Source: Plasmopara viticola
Taxonomy: Eukaryota > Oomycota > Peronosporomycetes > Peronosporales > Peronosporaceae
Length of the DNA stretch: 64,000 nt
Direction: 5' to 3'
Assembly (NCBI GenBank): GCA_001695595.3
Contig: MBPM02000057.1
Coordinates: 62,001 to 126,000 of the forward strand
In this document: positions 1-11,096 of the stretch, one piece after another
Layout: each line of letters starts with the position of its first letter
Position numbering within the stretch: the stretch's first letter is position 1
Position numbers and translations under genes: made by a program
Notes under the pieces: generated by a model
Database searches by the model: none
What the model was told of the DNA's origin: nothing
The model's input: only the letters and a program-made list of their open reading frames with translations

Positions 1-3000
1 AGCGGTCGTTGAAGTACTTGTGTGACGTTGCAATGATTATGTGCTTCCTTTTTGACATTTGGCAATTTGGGACCTAGGAATTTGCCCGAATCATAGTGAG
101 CATCACAGTCTGCTTCCAGAGTTTGATCTGCAAGCCTATATAAGCAAAAATGTAAATTCATTCGCTGTGGTTCCAGTCTAGTAATGGGGCGGATGCATTG
201 CAGACGAAATGTAAGGCTTTCAGCTAGCCGCGCTTCAGCAACCTACGGTACATCGGCTGAAAGATTGTCCGATGCATTAGCATGTATATAGTGAGCTTAA
301 GCACCGACAAATATGGGAGTGCAACTTTACAACAACTTGAAAGAATACCGCTGACCTTGGAGGCGTTTTCTTTAGATCGAATTTGCGCTGACAAACTACT
401 TCGGCAACGAGTCCAAAGGATAGCGACCTGCTCGTACACATAGTTGTGGCAGCCAAACCGAAACATTTCTTGTAGATTCCTTGGAAGCACTTCAAAAGGA
501 TGTAGTACAGTAGAGCTGACTCGAGAAATTTTTAGTTCGAATATATTGAAGTGTGGATAGTGAAAAAGTAAATGAGGAGGCTCAGTGCGGATGCGATCGT
601 GAGATTGCAAGCGATTGCAAGGTTGACGTGGACGAGCTGTTTTGTACTCTGCGCAAGTGAAAAAAAAAGCGAGCTGGACCTGATCGGTACGCAAAAATTA
701 CACCAAAAGCTCCTGCAATACGATAATACAACTTTGAAGGAAGGACATGAACAATCTGGTCGGACATACCAGCTTATTTTTGCTGGTGCGGCCTATTTGG
801 GCTTACTCAGACTGCTTCGGAAACACCATACGATTTGTAAGCAGGTCAGTCACAACCACAAAATTTATCAGCCACGTCCACGAAATTAGTCATGTCGTCA
901 CGATAGTGACAGCATTGACGCCGCTGAACGTGCTCGCCATGCGTAATGGTGCCAATGATGTGGCATTACGCACAGCGAGCACATTTCGATAGATATTTGG
1001 TGGTCCCTGCTTCGAGCTCGATCATGTTTGTTGACGAGCTTTCAGTACAGTGAGTGCGGCTAGTAATCGAACTATAACAGTAAGCTAAATAGTTGACACA
1101 TGGTTGCCCAACGATCCCGCGTAAGCAACAAAAACTTGCGGGGTCGCAATAAAACTTTGCCCAAATAATATCATGTCAAGAATAATTGGAGAAAATAGAA
1201 TAGCAGATAAATATGGTTTCGTAACGATTTAGATTGAGTATTTTTTGTGTTGTAACAGTCATTTTCACTTGAGCAGAAGATAGATGCCAAGTCCAAGTAC
1301 ACGCCGCTACCGATCAATTGATGGTGCGTGGTGTACTACGTGCTCACTCAAGTGTGCTAAAAATAGCAACATTGAGACTTACAGTCACATACTCCATCAT
1401 TTTCTTAATAGAAGAAGCTAACCTATGACAGCACACCACTGCACTTAAACTCTGATACACTTTTAGATGTCGATACACCCAGTTCAATTCATAATACAGT
1501 CCACAGTCATCTTCTTCTTAGTATTCGAGTGCTTGCAATTTCTTACTTCCCTTATCATATCGGAAATACTAGAAAATTTGCAAGACATTAGTCACTACCA
1601 CACATACCAGTCATACCCTTAAAATATCAATCCCGTCTATGAAAAAGCTGTTGCTATAAGGTTTCTGATTTGAGACTTGTATCGTTGAGAAATCAGCTAC
1701 TTTGTCTCTGCAAGAAGTAGGCCGGTAATAAATACCAGGGTAAGGGATGTAATTGCGTCCGCCCAAGAAAATCTAAAGAATTTATCAAATTAAAACAAAA
1801 AGGGAAGCGGTTCGTAAAGGGGATGGAGTATTGTTAAGAGCTGAACACCTACTTTTGTATGGTAAGTTTGGTATTGTTAACATTAATATCGGACCTATTT
1901 TAGGCTTATATGGCATGTGTCGTCGTACATTATCGACCTTTTAAGACGATGTCGAAGCAGATAGAAAAACTGTGGGGCGTCATGGTTTTTCTTAGCCCAT
2001 ATGCCTCCACGCTTGATATGAGTCTTAAAATTCTCTCAACGCCTGCTAAAAGCGTATTTCCTTTGTTGTTAAGGCAAGTACGGGTGGTCATACGAGGTCT
2101 AATACTGTTCATAGCCACCGACGTATCAGCTATAAGTTTGTGTAAATTTAGCGGCTAACCTAGCCTGGAGCCCAATCCAAAGGGAAGCGGCTTTTCCAGC
2201 GCTCTATAAACGACATCGCCAGCAATAAAGTGCAAAGGCGATCGTATGGGTGCCAATAGCTGCGTGTAAAGCGGCGCGCCCACCTTGATGTACCCGGCTC
2301 GTAAAGGCCAATGATCCGGCAACGGCATGATGGTTGAAAGGCCGGTACGATGTTGACAACGAAGCTACAAGCGCTTTAATGCTCTTCCGCAGTAATTTCA
2401 CCGCACGTTAGGTATGGTAACGACATTCAGAAAACCGGCACAAATAGAGCTGCGTCTTGCAGCAGCAGCTATAAAAAGGTCATGTATTACGGAGACGGCA
2501 AAGTTATTATTGTTGTGGGCGATTTTAATTGAATGCGATCGAAATTCATTACGTAATTGCGCACTTTTGCGAGCAACGAGATCCAGCACTTGAGCATAAA
2601 CATTTCTTGCGATGTAACGGTCGCGAGAAAACCATCTTTTGAGTAGCACGCCATAAGTTGCCCGACTATCAAATTAAGGATGCACTTAAATGTTGCCAAA
2701 TTGTAGCTACTTTAAAGCTTACGATGAAATCATAAATGAAAACAAATAGCAAACGAAGCGTGCTCTCGAATTATTGATTACAAGATTAGCTCTAATGGAT
2801 CTCGAAATTGACGCGCATTAGCAAAATTATGCCATTTTGAATATAAATGTTTATTAAAAGGTAAGTAAAGAAAGGAAATAGACGCAAACAACGAGCAACT
2901 CAATCGTTAGTGTAAAGTTCCTCAAGAACCGAGAGATGTTTAGGTTTGGTATTGGTAATCTCTTTAATCACGAGACTCGCGGCGATCTATGACACTTTTG

Positions 3001-3370
3001 AGATGGTTGGTGTGTGCATTATTCCTGCCAAAAAATTCTAGAGACTTACGGTCGAGTTATTCATTTCGCGAATTTTATAGATGTTAACGCCCTCTGCGTA
3101 CCAGTGTCGTGTGTCACTCGTCGCGTTGGCCAAAATCTGAAGTGCGCATTACGTTGCACTTATTGTCAATTCTTCACGCTTTGTTTGCATTTTCGTTTTG
3201 GTTTATCTTGTCGTAGCATAAGTCTTTTTCCACTCATGCGTTAATATCGGTGGACATACTCTCTGCCATTTGCTGTCGTAGGCATGTGCATCGTGGCACA
3301 CCATATTAATTCGACTAAAACGAGTACGCACGTCAGTGGCTTGGCAACTGGAAATTTATAGACTTGGGGC
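1..3370. other. Gene-poor AT-rich region with no convincing gene
   Basis: I see no conserved domain here. The longest open frame (224-694, minus strand, 156 residues) has no recognisable motif and is overlapped by frames of similar quality. Two short minus-strand frames at about 2160-2700 look faintly protein-like, but I cannot assign them to a family. The segment is probably degenerate intergenic DNA with old mobile-element or gene debris. Confidence 0.5.
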
Positions 3371-3380
3371 TCGGAGGCTC

Positions 3381-4190
3381 TGTCCGAGCGATGAGAAAAG
3401 CTGGGTATTGCACTGCAAAAGATGGCACTTGCTTTTTACTTGCAGAGAATGGCGATGTTATTAAGGCAATGGAGCTTTCTGAAGCGACGCTGGCTTAAAG
3501 GAAAATAAGGATGGCACTTTATAGTTTACCGACGCCACAAATGTACTGTCTTAGTTAAAGCGTACATTAATACCCTGAACCTCGCGTCGTACTAATTGAT
3601 AAATAACACAGCACGCAACTTCTTCTCAAGCATTACAATCTCTTTACATCGAAAAGATTGGCTTTGTACTTTTTTGCCTACCTCGTAATTTACTTGCAAA
3701 TCTTATCGAATGTCCAGAAAAGTTATTTTTGCGCAGATACGCTGTTAAATCACAGTTCTCTGCTATGAAGATTACGCTTAGGTACACAGCGCAATATATT
3801 TGTTCGTGTGGCACTTGCACTACAAAAAGTACACAAAAGTTGTCTAATATATTGGACTCCAAAGACATCGGAATGCGTGATATGGGTGGCGAGGCGCTCG
3901 AGTTCATTTATCAATGCACCAGTAGAATGCAGCATCATTACACCAAGCGCTCGTGTAAAATCTTATTGGTGAATGTGCCATCATGGTTAATAATGGCATG
4001 GAAAGGTTTGAAGTCGCGCGAAAACCACCACTTTGAGGTTAAGTAGGACCGCGGCAGCATTACTAGAAATTATTTACGTCCAAACTTTGCCAGCGGCCTA
4101 CGGCGGCACGTGTGTGGGCGATTGTGAGCCGAACTCGTCGTCTCAATGGCTTTGGTGAGCGCTGTTTAAAGTGTGCTTAGAAATTTAAAG
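3381..4190 (+). pseudogene. Decayed Sec14/CRAL-TRIO lipid-transfer protein
   Basis: Three pieces in order match the Sec14 fold. At about 3391-3490 there is a CRAL-TRIO N-terminal helix-like segment, with LLAENGDVIKAMEL corresponding to the usual fLRA...dv.kA...l pattern. At 3636-4046 a frame begins SLYIEKIGFV (the family's grPvyierlG entry strand). It continues through an NILDSKDIGMRDMGGEA segment and CKILLVNVPSWLIMAWKGLK, the family's kililN.P.....w core. At 4051-4155, in a different frame, comes LPAAYGGTCVGDCEP, the typical lP.eyGG end. A stop interrupts the first piece after EATLA, the second ends at a stop (4044-4046), and a frameshift separates the second from the third. The member that gave rise to it cannot be named. 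Splicing cannot easily rescue the in-frame stops, so I call it a pseudogene. Confidence 0.72.
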
Positions 4191-4450
4191 GAGCTGGTCC
4201 TCATTGATTTGCCAAAACGCTTACGCTTCAGAGCGACGACCGCTAGTTGACAAATATACTTACATAACGTGTTGAGAAAGATTTTCCGAGCACTAGTGGG
4301 TCGGCAGAGCATATCTAATAGCATATGTTAAGGATTAAGTTTGAAGTTGTATTTTACAGAAATGTTATACAAAAAGTAGGTGTGCACCATTAAACCAATA
4401 TCATTTGTTGCAGTATCCGCGTCCGTCCGATATAGCCCACGGGGTGTACG

Positions 4451-5240
4451 ATGGATCAATCCGCGATCGACCTGACGCGCGGCACGCCCGCCTTCTGGCA
4501 GAGGTTTCCAGAGGTAACCTAAGGATTATTTTGCTGCTAAGTGGCGTGCTAATTCGGTATTCGTGTTGTTGCAGAAAGAGGAATTGAATCAATATTGGTA
4601 TTCGGAGGACACGGTAGCAACACTAGCCAAGGAAGCCATTAAAGAGTCGCCTGAACATGGTGGTCGTATTGCCTTCTTGTCAACTCCAAGCGTCTACTTT
4701 GCTACCCAGACACTGCAGAAAGATAAATTGAGTCAGCGCGAGAGCTATCTCTTTGATGTGCGTGCCTAAGCCATTTCCCAAAGATTTCGGTTCAAGTATG
4801 CTGACTAAAATTTGTCTTGTAAAGTTCGATCCTAAGTTTGCATCCGAAGGTGAACGCTTTGTTCTGTACGACTTTAACAAACCTGCGGATGTTTCAGCAG
4901 ACGTTGCAAATACTTTTGATTTTGTCGTAATAGACCCTCCTTTCATCACTCGTGAGGTTTGGGAGCTCTATGCAAAAACTGTCAAGTTGCTTTTGCGTTC
5001 AAAAAACAGCAAAGTCCTCCTTACTACCATCGGTAAAGTTTTTAATTAAAGGTTGTTTGTTCAACTTACTCGATTGTCTCTGCAGAAGAGAATGCGACGA
5101 TGATCAACGACTTGTTAGGCTGCCGCTTGCGAGCGTTCAAACCATCCATACCGCATTTGGTTTATCAGTACGCACTCTTCACCAACTACGAATCATCCTC
5201 ACTCGACGCTGTGAACCCTGAAATCGTCGAAGGCTATTGA
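4451..5240 (+). CDS. EEF1AKMT1: EEF1A lysine methyltransferase 1-like (N6AMT2/EFM5 family)
   Basis: Predicted SAM-dependent methyltransferase of the family that modifies a lysine of translation elongation factor eEF1A. Exons are 4451-4513, 4575-4757, 4825-5032 and 5086-5240, giving 202 residues; all introns are GT-AG and 53-67 bp long. The start is the ATG at 4451, followed by MDQSAIDLTRGTPAFWQRFPE. The family signature FLSTPSVYFA is near residue 50. The motif IV active-site segment VVIDPPF follows an FVLYDFNKP segment, and the C-terminus keeps the Cys-rich LGCRLRAFKPSIPHL segment and a short FTNYES tail. Human EEF1AKMT1 is of similar length (about 214 residues). Family assignment is strong; the substrate is inferred from the family. 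Confidence 0.9.
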
Positions 5241-5506
5241 AATTAAGGTGGATCGCAGTAAGTACTTAGGGTAGGTGCTATCTTTATTACGTAAGATAGA
5301 GAAGTCTCATGTTATTCGGCGTGCTGCTCATAAAATGGTTTCAGCCTCTGGTCCTTAAAATAGACGACTTTTTTAAGCTAGAATTTGCGTTGTTGCGGTA
5401 TTTCTAGTAGGTTGGGTTTCGGGAAGCAATGATGTTTATGCTTGCCTCAAGTCTGAGCTTACAATTGCTGAGTTCGCAGGCAAATTAATCACGATATAAT
5501 ATCACA

Positions 5507-7045
5507 ATGCAGCGGATGCTATCAACCACGCGCACAAAGCGCTTTGGAGTCGATAATAGGCATAAAGACAAGGACGATACGCCGGCGACGTCGGGTAAAA
5601 CAGAGATATCATTCGAGACTTCAGACTCATCATCCGTAGCGGCATGGGGACTAGCTGACGGCGCTTCTAAAGTCTCACCTGCACCGCCTCCTTCACCTTG
5701 GGTTGCATCCTTTTCCTCAAAAATTCGACCAGCTTTGAATATTGATGGCCAACTCGACGCCCAACGAGTACCTTCCATGTCTTCTCCACCTTCATCGAGC
5801 CCAACTTTATCGAGACGGTACACGGGAGGGCTTACGTATCGTCTGAAACACTTGGTATCAAAGGAGAAACGTCGATTTTTCTCCAACGGCTTTGACTTGG
5901 ACTTGACGTACGTTACCCAGCGGCTCGTAGCATTGGGTTACCCGGCGGAGATGATTGAGGGCATTTATCGGAATCACTATCGTGACGTCTTTCGCTTTTT
6001 TGAACAGCGCCATCCTGGGCGATATCGCGTTTATAATCTCTGCGTCGAGCGCCGATACACATCAGAGGAAAAGTTTCATGGACGTGTGGCCGAGTTTGGT
6101 TTTGAAGACCATTGTCCACCTCCACTATCGTTACTGCTTCCGTTTTGTCGAGACGTGCACTCTTGGTTACAATCAAACCCTGAAAATATCGTCGCAGTGC
6201 ATTGCAAAGCTGGCAAAGGTCGAACTGGAGTAATGCTGTGCGCCTACATGTTGTACGCTCGGATCTGGCGGTCTGCATACGGAGCACTGACGTACTTTGC
6301 GGCAGCACGCTCAATGAAGCTGCAAGGCGTGACAATTTTGAGCCAGCGACGGTTCATTGGGTACTTTAGCGAACTGTGCCGCCGCGCTGAAAGTGCTCAT
6401 GACCTCGATAAAATTGAATCGTACGAAGAGGAAGAACGTCGTGAGCGAGCAATGTCTGTAGCAGACTACCACACGCAGTGGCTTAGAGAAACCCAAGGAA
6501 TACCCGAGTCTTTTTCTTTTCAAAAAAGCATGTCATCGATGCAGCGACCGCACGCTGAACCTCTTCTACCTGTCCGCGTAAACCTTGTGCTTGTTGCGGT
6601 CGTATTGTTGGGAACTACTGGTCACAAAGGAACAGATCCTAGTGCCGCCGATTGGCGAGTTCGAGTCGAATGCGGTGCACTTCGACCCCGTGCTGCGGTC
6701 GTCGATCTGGTCGGAAGTTTCCAGCGCAAAGTACGCCCTCGCAATGACGGGGACGGAATCGAGGACGTCGTGGAATTAGAAATGCAGTGCGACCGGTTGC
6801 TTGTTTGGGATGAGGTCAAAGTGGAACTTTGGCGGCGAAATGGAAGTGTACTTGGCCATTTTTGGTTCCACGCATCATTCGTTCCTCAAGTGAATGACCA
6901 CTATGAGTTGGAGCTGACAAAGGCCGAAATTGACAAAGTCGCGAAAGATGCCAAGCACGGACATCAGAAATTTGCTCCGGAGTTTGCGGTGCGTTTGATT
7001 TTTGAGCTGGCAACCGAGCACATTGAACACACAGAAGAGGCTTAA
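5507..7045 (+). CDS. PTEN: PTEN-type phosphoinositide 3-phosphatase
   Basis: Intronless frame of 512 residues, predicted to remove the 3-phosphate of PI(3,4,5)P3 at the membrane. The P-loop is HCKAGKGRTG at residues 232-241 (catalytic C233, R239), with the same ten residues as human PTEN. The WPD-type acid is in FEDHCPP (D201). The N-terminal lipid-binding strip reads KRRFFSNGFDLDLTY at about 121-135. A C2-like beta domain follows at about 350-500, containing VELEMQCDRLLVWDEVKVEL. An extra N-terminal stretch of about 110 Ser/Pro-rich residues is absent from human PTEN and is probably disordered. The first ATG of the frame (5507) is used; it lies 266 bp after the upstream methyltransferase, on the same strand. 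Confidence 0.95.
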   Translation: MQRMLSTTRTKRFGVDNRHKDKDDTPATSGKTEISFETSDSSSVAAWGLADGASKVSPAPPPSPWVASFSSKIRPALNIDGQLDAQRVPSMSSPPSSSPTLSRRYTGGLTYRLKHLVSKEKRRFFSNGFDLDLTYVTQRLVALGYPAEMIEGIYRNHYRDVFRFFEQRHPGRYRVYNLCVERRYTSEEKFHGRVAEFGFEDHCPPPLSLLLPFCRDVHSWLQSNPENIVAVHCKAGKGRTGVMLCAYMLYARIWRSAYGALTYFAAARSMKLQGVTILSQRRFIGYFSELCRRAESAHDLDKIESYEEEERRERAMSVADYHTQWLRETQGIPESFSFQKSMSSMQRPHAEPLLPVRVNLVLVAVVLLGTTGHKGTDPSAADWRVRVECGALRPRAAVVDLVGSFQRKVRPRNDGDGIEDVVELEMQCDRLLVWDEVKVELWRRNGSVLGHFWFHASFVPQVNDHYELELTKAEIDKVAKDAKHGHQKFAPEFAVRLIFELATEHIEHTEEA

Positions 7046-9330
7046 CGCAACGACGTAGACGAGTGCAAATTGCCATTCTCTACAGAAATGCCACCAACGG
7101 CACAGTCCTGCATTTTGTAGCTATTATTTTAATCCTACCTATAGTTCTTAGTATGCACATGCAAGTATTTAAACCGATACAAGTACTGATAGGGTTCCTG
7201 TCGTGCACTGAAGCAATCTCAGAAGCTCAGGCATCGCTGATTCGGTGGTCTTTGCTGAAGGATTCGAAATTATTTGTTAAGCGGCTGACACAGTCGACGG
7301 TGTCGAACAGGCAATACTGTTTCTCGATTATTCGTTCAGTCAACATATACGCTTTTAGACAATTGTCTCGAGCAGCGAACTATTTGTAGATATGTAATTA
7401 AACGGTGAGAGTGACGAAGAAGTATTGCATCGTGCGTACGCGAGGCCTTGATTCTCCTACTTAAAGAATCATTAACTGCTATTCGTGCTTTGATTGGCTA
7501 CACGCAATTTACGTGAGCACGTTGGCTAAATTTAGTGCATAGCTTCAGGCTTGATGGAAGAGATGTAGCCAAACGACTTGCTGATACCAGCCTTTACAGC
7601 TCGTGTGCAAGTCAAAGATTTTGTATCAAAGAGTCTTAGTGTCTTGATGCACCAACGAGACGAAATGGCTAAAAGCAAAGAAATCTAATAGGATATTCTG
7701 ATCGAAAGGAAAAGTAGAGAGTTGCTAGTGTTTATTGCTTAAGCCTTCCTACACACGCAATTACCGTTATCTTTAGTTTATTAGAACACTCTTTGTTGGC
7801 TTATACGTGTCTAAAGTGCTGAAGATAAGTAGGCAACGATGAAGACAAGTTTTCCACTATAACGATACATCAGGGTCGTGCTAGTCAGATGCTAAGTAAA
7901 AGTGCAAATGGCATGGTAAAGTTTGCCGTGAGCCATGGCTACCAGAGCCATCATTCGGCGATTCTCCTCGTTGATTGACAGCACCGAACAAGCCAGTCAA
8001 AAGGCTGTAGATACATGGAACGAAGAGGTGCAGCGCCCCTGGCTTAAACGCGAATACATATCGTCTGGCGCAAACTAATTGTAAGGGAAGGCGTCGGTAA
8101 TCCTCGATCGAAACCATGCAAATGATGCTTACATATTTTTACAAATGAAGCGTAGAACTTGGTCACTTCAAAGGTACAAATGACTTACCATAAAAGCATT
8201 CATGCGTCTTAAATGTCAACTAACGCCTTTGTCGCGCCAACAAACTATCTGAATTTCAGCTCATTTCGATATCTACAAGCGCGCTGCGCCAGTCTACAAC
8301 GCCTACTCTGACATTCCTTAATACGTGGACATTTCGCAAGAAGAAGACACAGATCATATTGATGTCCACGTCTGTTGCTTGTCAAATATTGTAAACCCGT
8401 TGTCAAAAATTTCAATGCGCTAGACCGGGTCATTAAACGATTGCAGAGTTTTGCACAAATACATTTGGCTCCGAACCTGACGAACTCCCCATCACCACCT
8501 TTGTCTCCTTTACCAGCGATAAAGTAGGCCGACTCATTAGTGAGTGTCGACACGGACGGCAGTTAAAACATTACTGGCACAACTTTTGTAAAAAAGTCAG
8601 GCACATGACCGGAATGCCTCTGATCCCGTCAAGAATAAATCTTGATACGACTTATTTGGAGCCAGGAATCCAGTTACGAAAGAACCAAATGAGCAAGCAA
8701 ATTGAATCGCACCATTCATGGACTCAACTTTTCGCTGCATCTGCAAAGCCAGGTCAGTTGTCCTCGCAGAGCTAGAGCGCCAGATAAAATGGAGGCGACT
8801 GACATGTCTGCTACAAGAGTAGCTTTACCTTACGGCACTTGAATGCGCCCGTGCACATCTATAACGGTAGATTGTGCTACTAGCCAGATCACGTAAGTGC
8901 AGGGTCATCCAAAGCAACGTAGTAATTTGATGGCGATACGCATCGAATGATCGGACACAAGACGGACGGCCTTTTCTATGGTGGGGATTGCGTCTCACTC
9001 GCACGTATGTGCTGCGTACGCAGAATTTGTCGAAAGCCAAAAAAAAAGTTATGTGCAAGCCAAATTTATTATCACGAGTGTACCAGATTGGACGCTTGTC
9101 ACCTCGATGTCCACATCATCATCGCAAAGCGGATACAATCACAAAAAGAGAGATTATATGTCAAGCTGTCTTGCCATGTACGACGACAGCATTGATGTAT
9201 CAGGAATTTAGCCTATTTCGTTTTTCATAGCCATCTGGAAAACGGTCCGCCACTGTTATCACGAATGTAAGTGATGCGGGCATTGAAATTTGCAGCAATT
9301 GGCCCCAGAAGGAAGGCTTCTGAGCGACAA
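7046..9330. other. Gene-free spacer between PTEN and the Iwr1 gene
   Basis: Short overlapping frames lie on both strands (for example 7881-8117 minus, 8245-8553 minus, 8947-9230 plus). None has a recognisable domain, a signal peptide or a plausible multi-exon continuation. The spacer holds the 3' flanks of two convergent genes. I see no repeat units or terminal inverted repeats. Confidence 0.5.
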
Positions 9331-10959
9331 TTAGTAGTCATAGTCATCCCGCTCTGAAAATTCATTATCATGAGGCTGCCATCGCCCTTTCGCCCCAATC
9401 AACTAAAAAGCAAAGACATGTACGTGCTCCATAATCTTATAAATAATATAGTAATCAACCCTTATCGCGTACCTCGTCAGGGTCATCGCTGTCCGCCAAA
9501 GACTCGTCCGATGACTCTTCATCCGGGTAATCGTTCGCCACATTGTCCTCGTCATTCGAATCTTCGCTCAAACTACAGACATGGATATGACAATTAGATA
9601 AGCAAAGCAAATTCAGCAAAACATCTACAAGTCACCATCTTTCAGTATCGAGACGTCAAGATCAGTCACATTCTAGCGATTCCACGCATATCAAACGTAC
9701 CCGTCCTCTTCACTGCTATCGAGATCAGATTCCAGCATATATTCCTCCACATTTTCACTCGGCAAATCCTCTGAAAGCCAGCGGTGTACATCTGAGCTTA
9801 CATTCACGACTGGCACACCGTTAAGACTCGAATGTTTGCTATCATTTGCTAACACGGTTGTCGCGTCATGCAATGTGCCCTCTTTCTCACTAGCTCCAAG
9901 ATCAACACAATACACATCGTAGACATAGTCTTTCTCGTTCTCTGCTTCTTCACAAGCGCGCAGCGCTCTTTCCACATTAGTGTGACCTCCACGTTTCGCA
10001 AACACAGTAGCGGTAGCACCTTCCCAATCTCGTTGAAGAACACTCGAGCCAACCGAGCGCAGCAGTACCTCTATTACATCACTGCGTCCGTGCATTGCTG
10101 CGGCCATTAAAATGGTACTTCCATCTGCCAGTCGTTGAAACGTTGTCGGGTCCGTACAATGTTCGGATCGTTGAGCATGATAGATCCTAAAAAATGGTGC
10201 GAAATCATTGGCTCGAAACGCAGTCCAAATTGCCTCATCCAGCTCCCGCTCGTAAGGGTTCAGCACTCTCGTCGGTGTTAACGTCGCTCCGATCTTTGTG
10301 CTGTGATGATTCTTGCTTTTTTCCAACCCAACCACATTTTCCTCTTCGGTGTTCGAACTCGGAGCATTCGACACTTGTAAATCAACCAATCGAATGCCGT
10401 GGAGCTCCAACGTCTGCTTCTCCTTGATCTCCATAAGTGGTTGTAACCCTCTAGATTTGAGCATTTCCTCATTCCTTCGCGCCTTACAGCGACTTTGCTG
10501 CTGCTTCACATGCTTCTCTCTCAGCTTTGAAGCTGTAAAGTCGTTCTGGAATGCTGAAGTCAGCTGTTTCTTGGCAGCGTGCTCCTTCTTGAGCGTCCGA
10601 ACCTTGCGCTTAAGACGCTGTACCCATTTTACGTGGCCGAGAGCCACAGATTCTTCCATCGTGTCAATGTGCTTAAACACAAAACGATCCTCAGAGGTTG
10701 ACAGCTGCGTAAAAGCCTCAAGGAGGTCCGTCTTGGAGCGCTTTAAATTTGGCTCGCTCTGCACCACCAATCGTTCTACCGGATTATCCGTGCGCTTGCG
10801 TTTTAATCGCAAAATAACGTGTGAAGACGCCTCATGCACATCAATCTCGGTGCTGGAGGCACGAGCAGCTTTGGCAGCGACGCACGGCGCCGTGCTTCGC
10901 GACTTCCGCATTTTGTCACCGTTGCTCCACACTAAATAAACCTCGACCCTTTTCTGCAT
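9331..10959 (-). CDS. IWR1: Iwr1/SLC7A6OS-family RNA polymerase II import factor with embedded ankyrin repeats
   Basis: Exons on the minus strand are 10959-9701, 9572-9473 and 9402-9331, giving 476 residues; introns are 128 and 70 bp. Iwr1 binds assembled RNA polymerase II and directs its nuclear import. The family hallmarks are an N-terminal VILRLKRKRTDNP segment (residues 48-60), a DYVYDVY motif (344-350), and the acidic block NDEDNVANDYPDEE (426-439) formed across the first splice junction. Between the basic N-terminal half and the YDVY motif lies a segment (about 240-338) with ankyrin-type signatures, DGSTILMAAAMHGRSDVIEV and a following GATATVFAKRGGHTNV. Yeast and human Iwr1 are not known to me to carry ankyrin repeats. 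The start could be the second ATG (MRKSRS, 10911). The last exon is inferred from a GAG|GTACGC donor and a pyrimidine-rich acceptor; without it the protein would end after five more residues. Confidence 0.82.
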
Positions 10960-11096
10960 CTAATCAAATTCTAAAAATGGCTTTGGGCTTCAAATTGCAT
11001 GTAATTATAGCTCAACGTATTAATAGAAAGCACGGATCGAAGGCGTGAAAAGACTAGTGTGGTAATTGACGAGAGAATCTCGTTGGATCTATAGCC
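10960..11096. promoter_or_regulatory. Short shared intergenic region between divergent Iwr1 and LRRC56 genes
   Basis: The two start codons are 137 bp apart and face away from each other, so both promoters must sit here or inside the genes. I see no clear TATA box or oomycete initiator match, so the regulatory role is inferred from layout only. Confidence 0.45.

Noticed and set aside
224..694. 156-residue open frame on the minus strand
   Set aside because: No domain, biased toward Arg/Leu/Ser as expected of random frames, and overlapped by comparable frames on the other strand.
2160..2700. Protein-like minus-strand runs near 2.2-2.7 kb
   Set aside because: The runs sit in different frames without splice sites, and I could not match them to any family.
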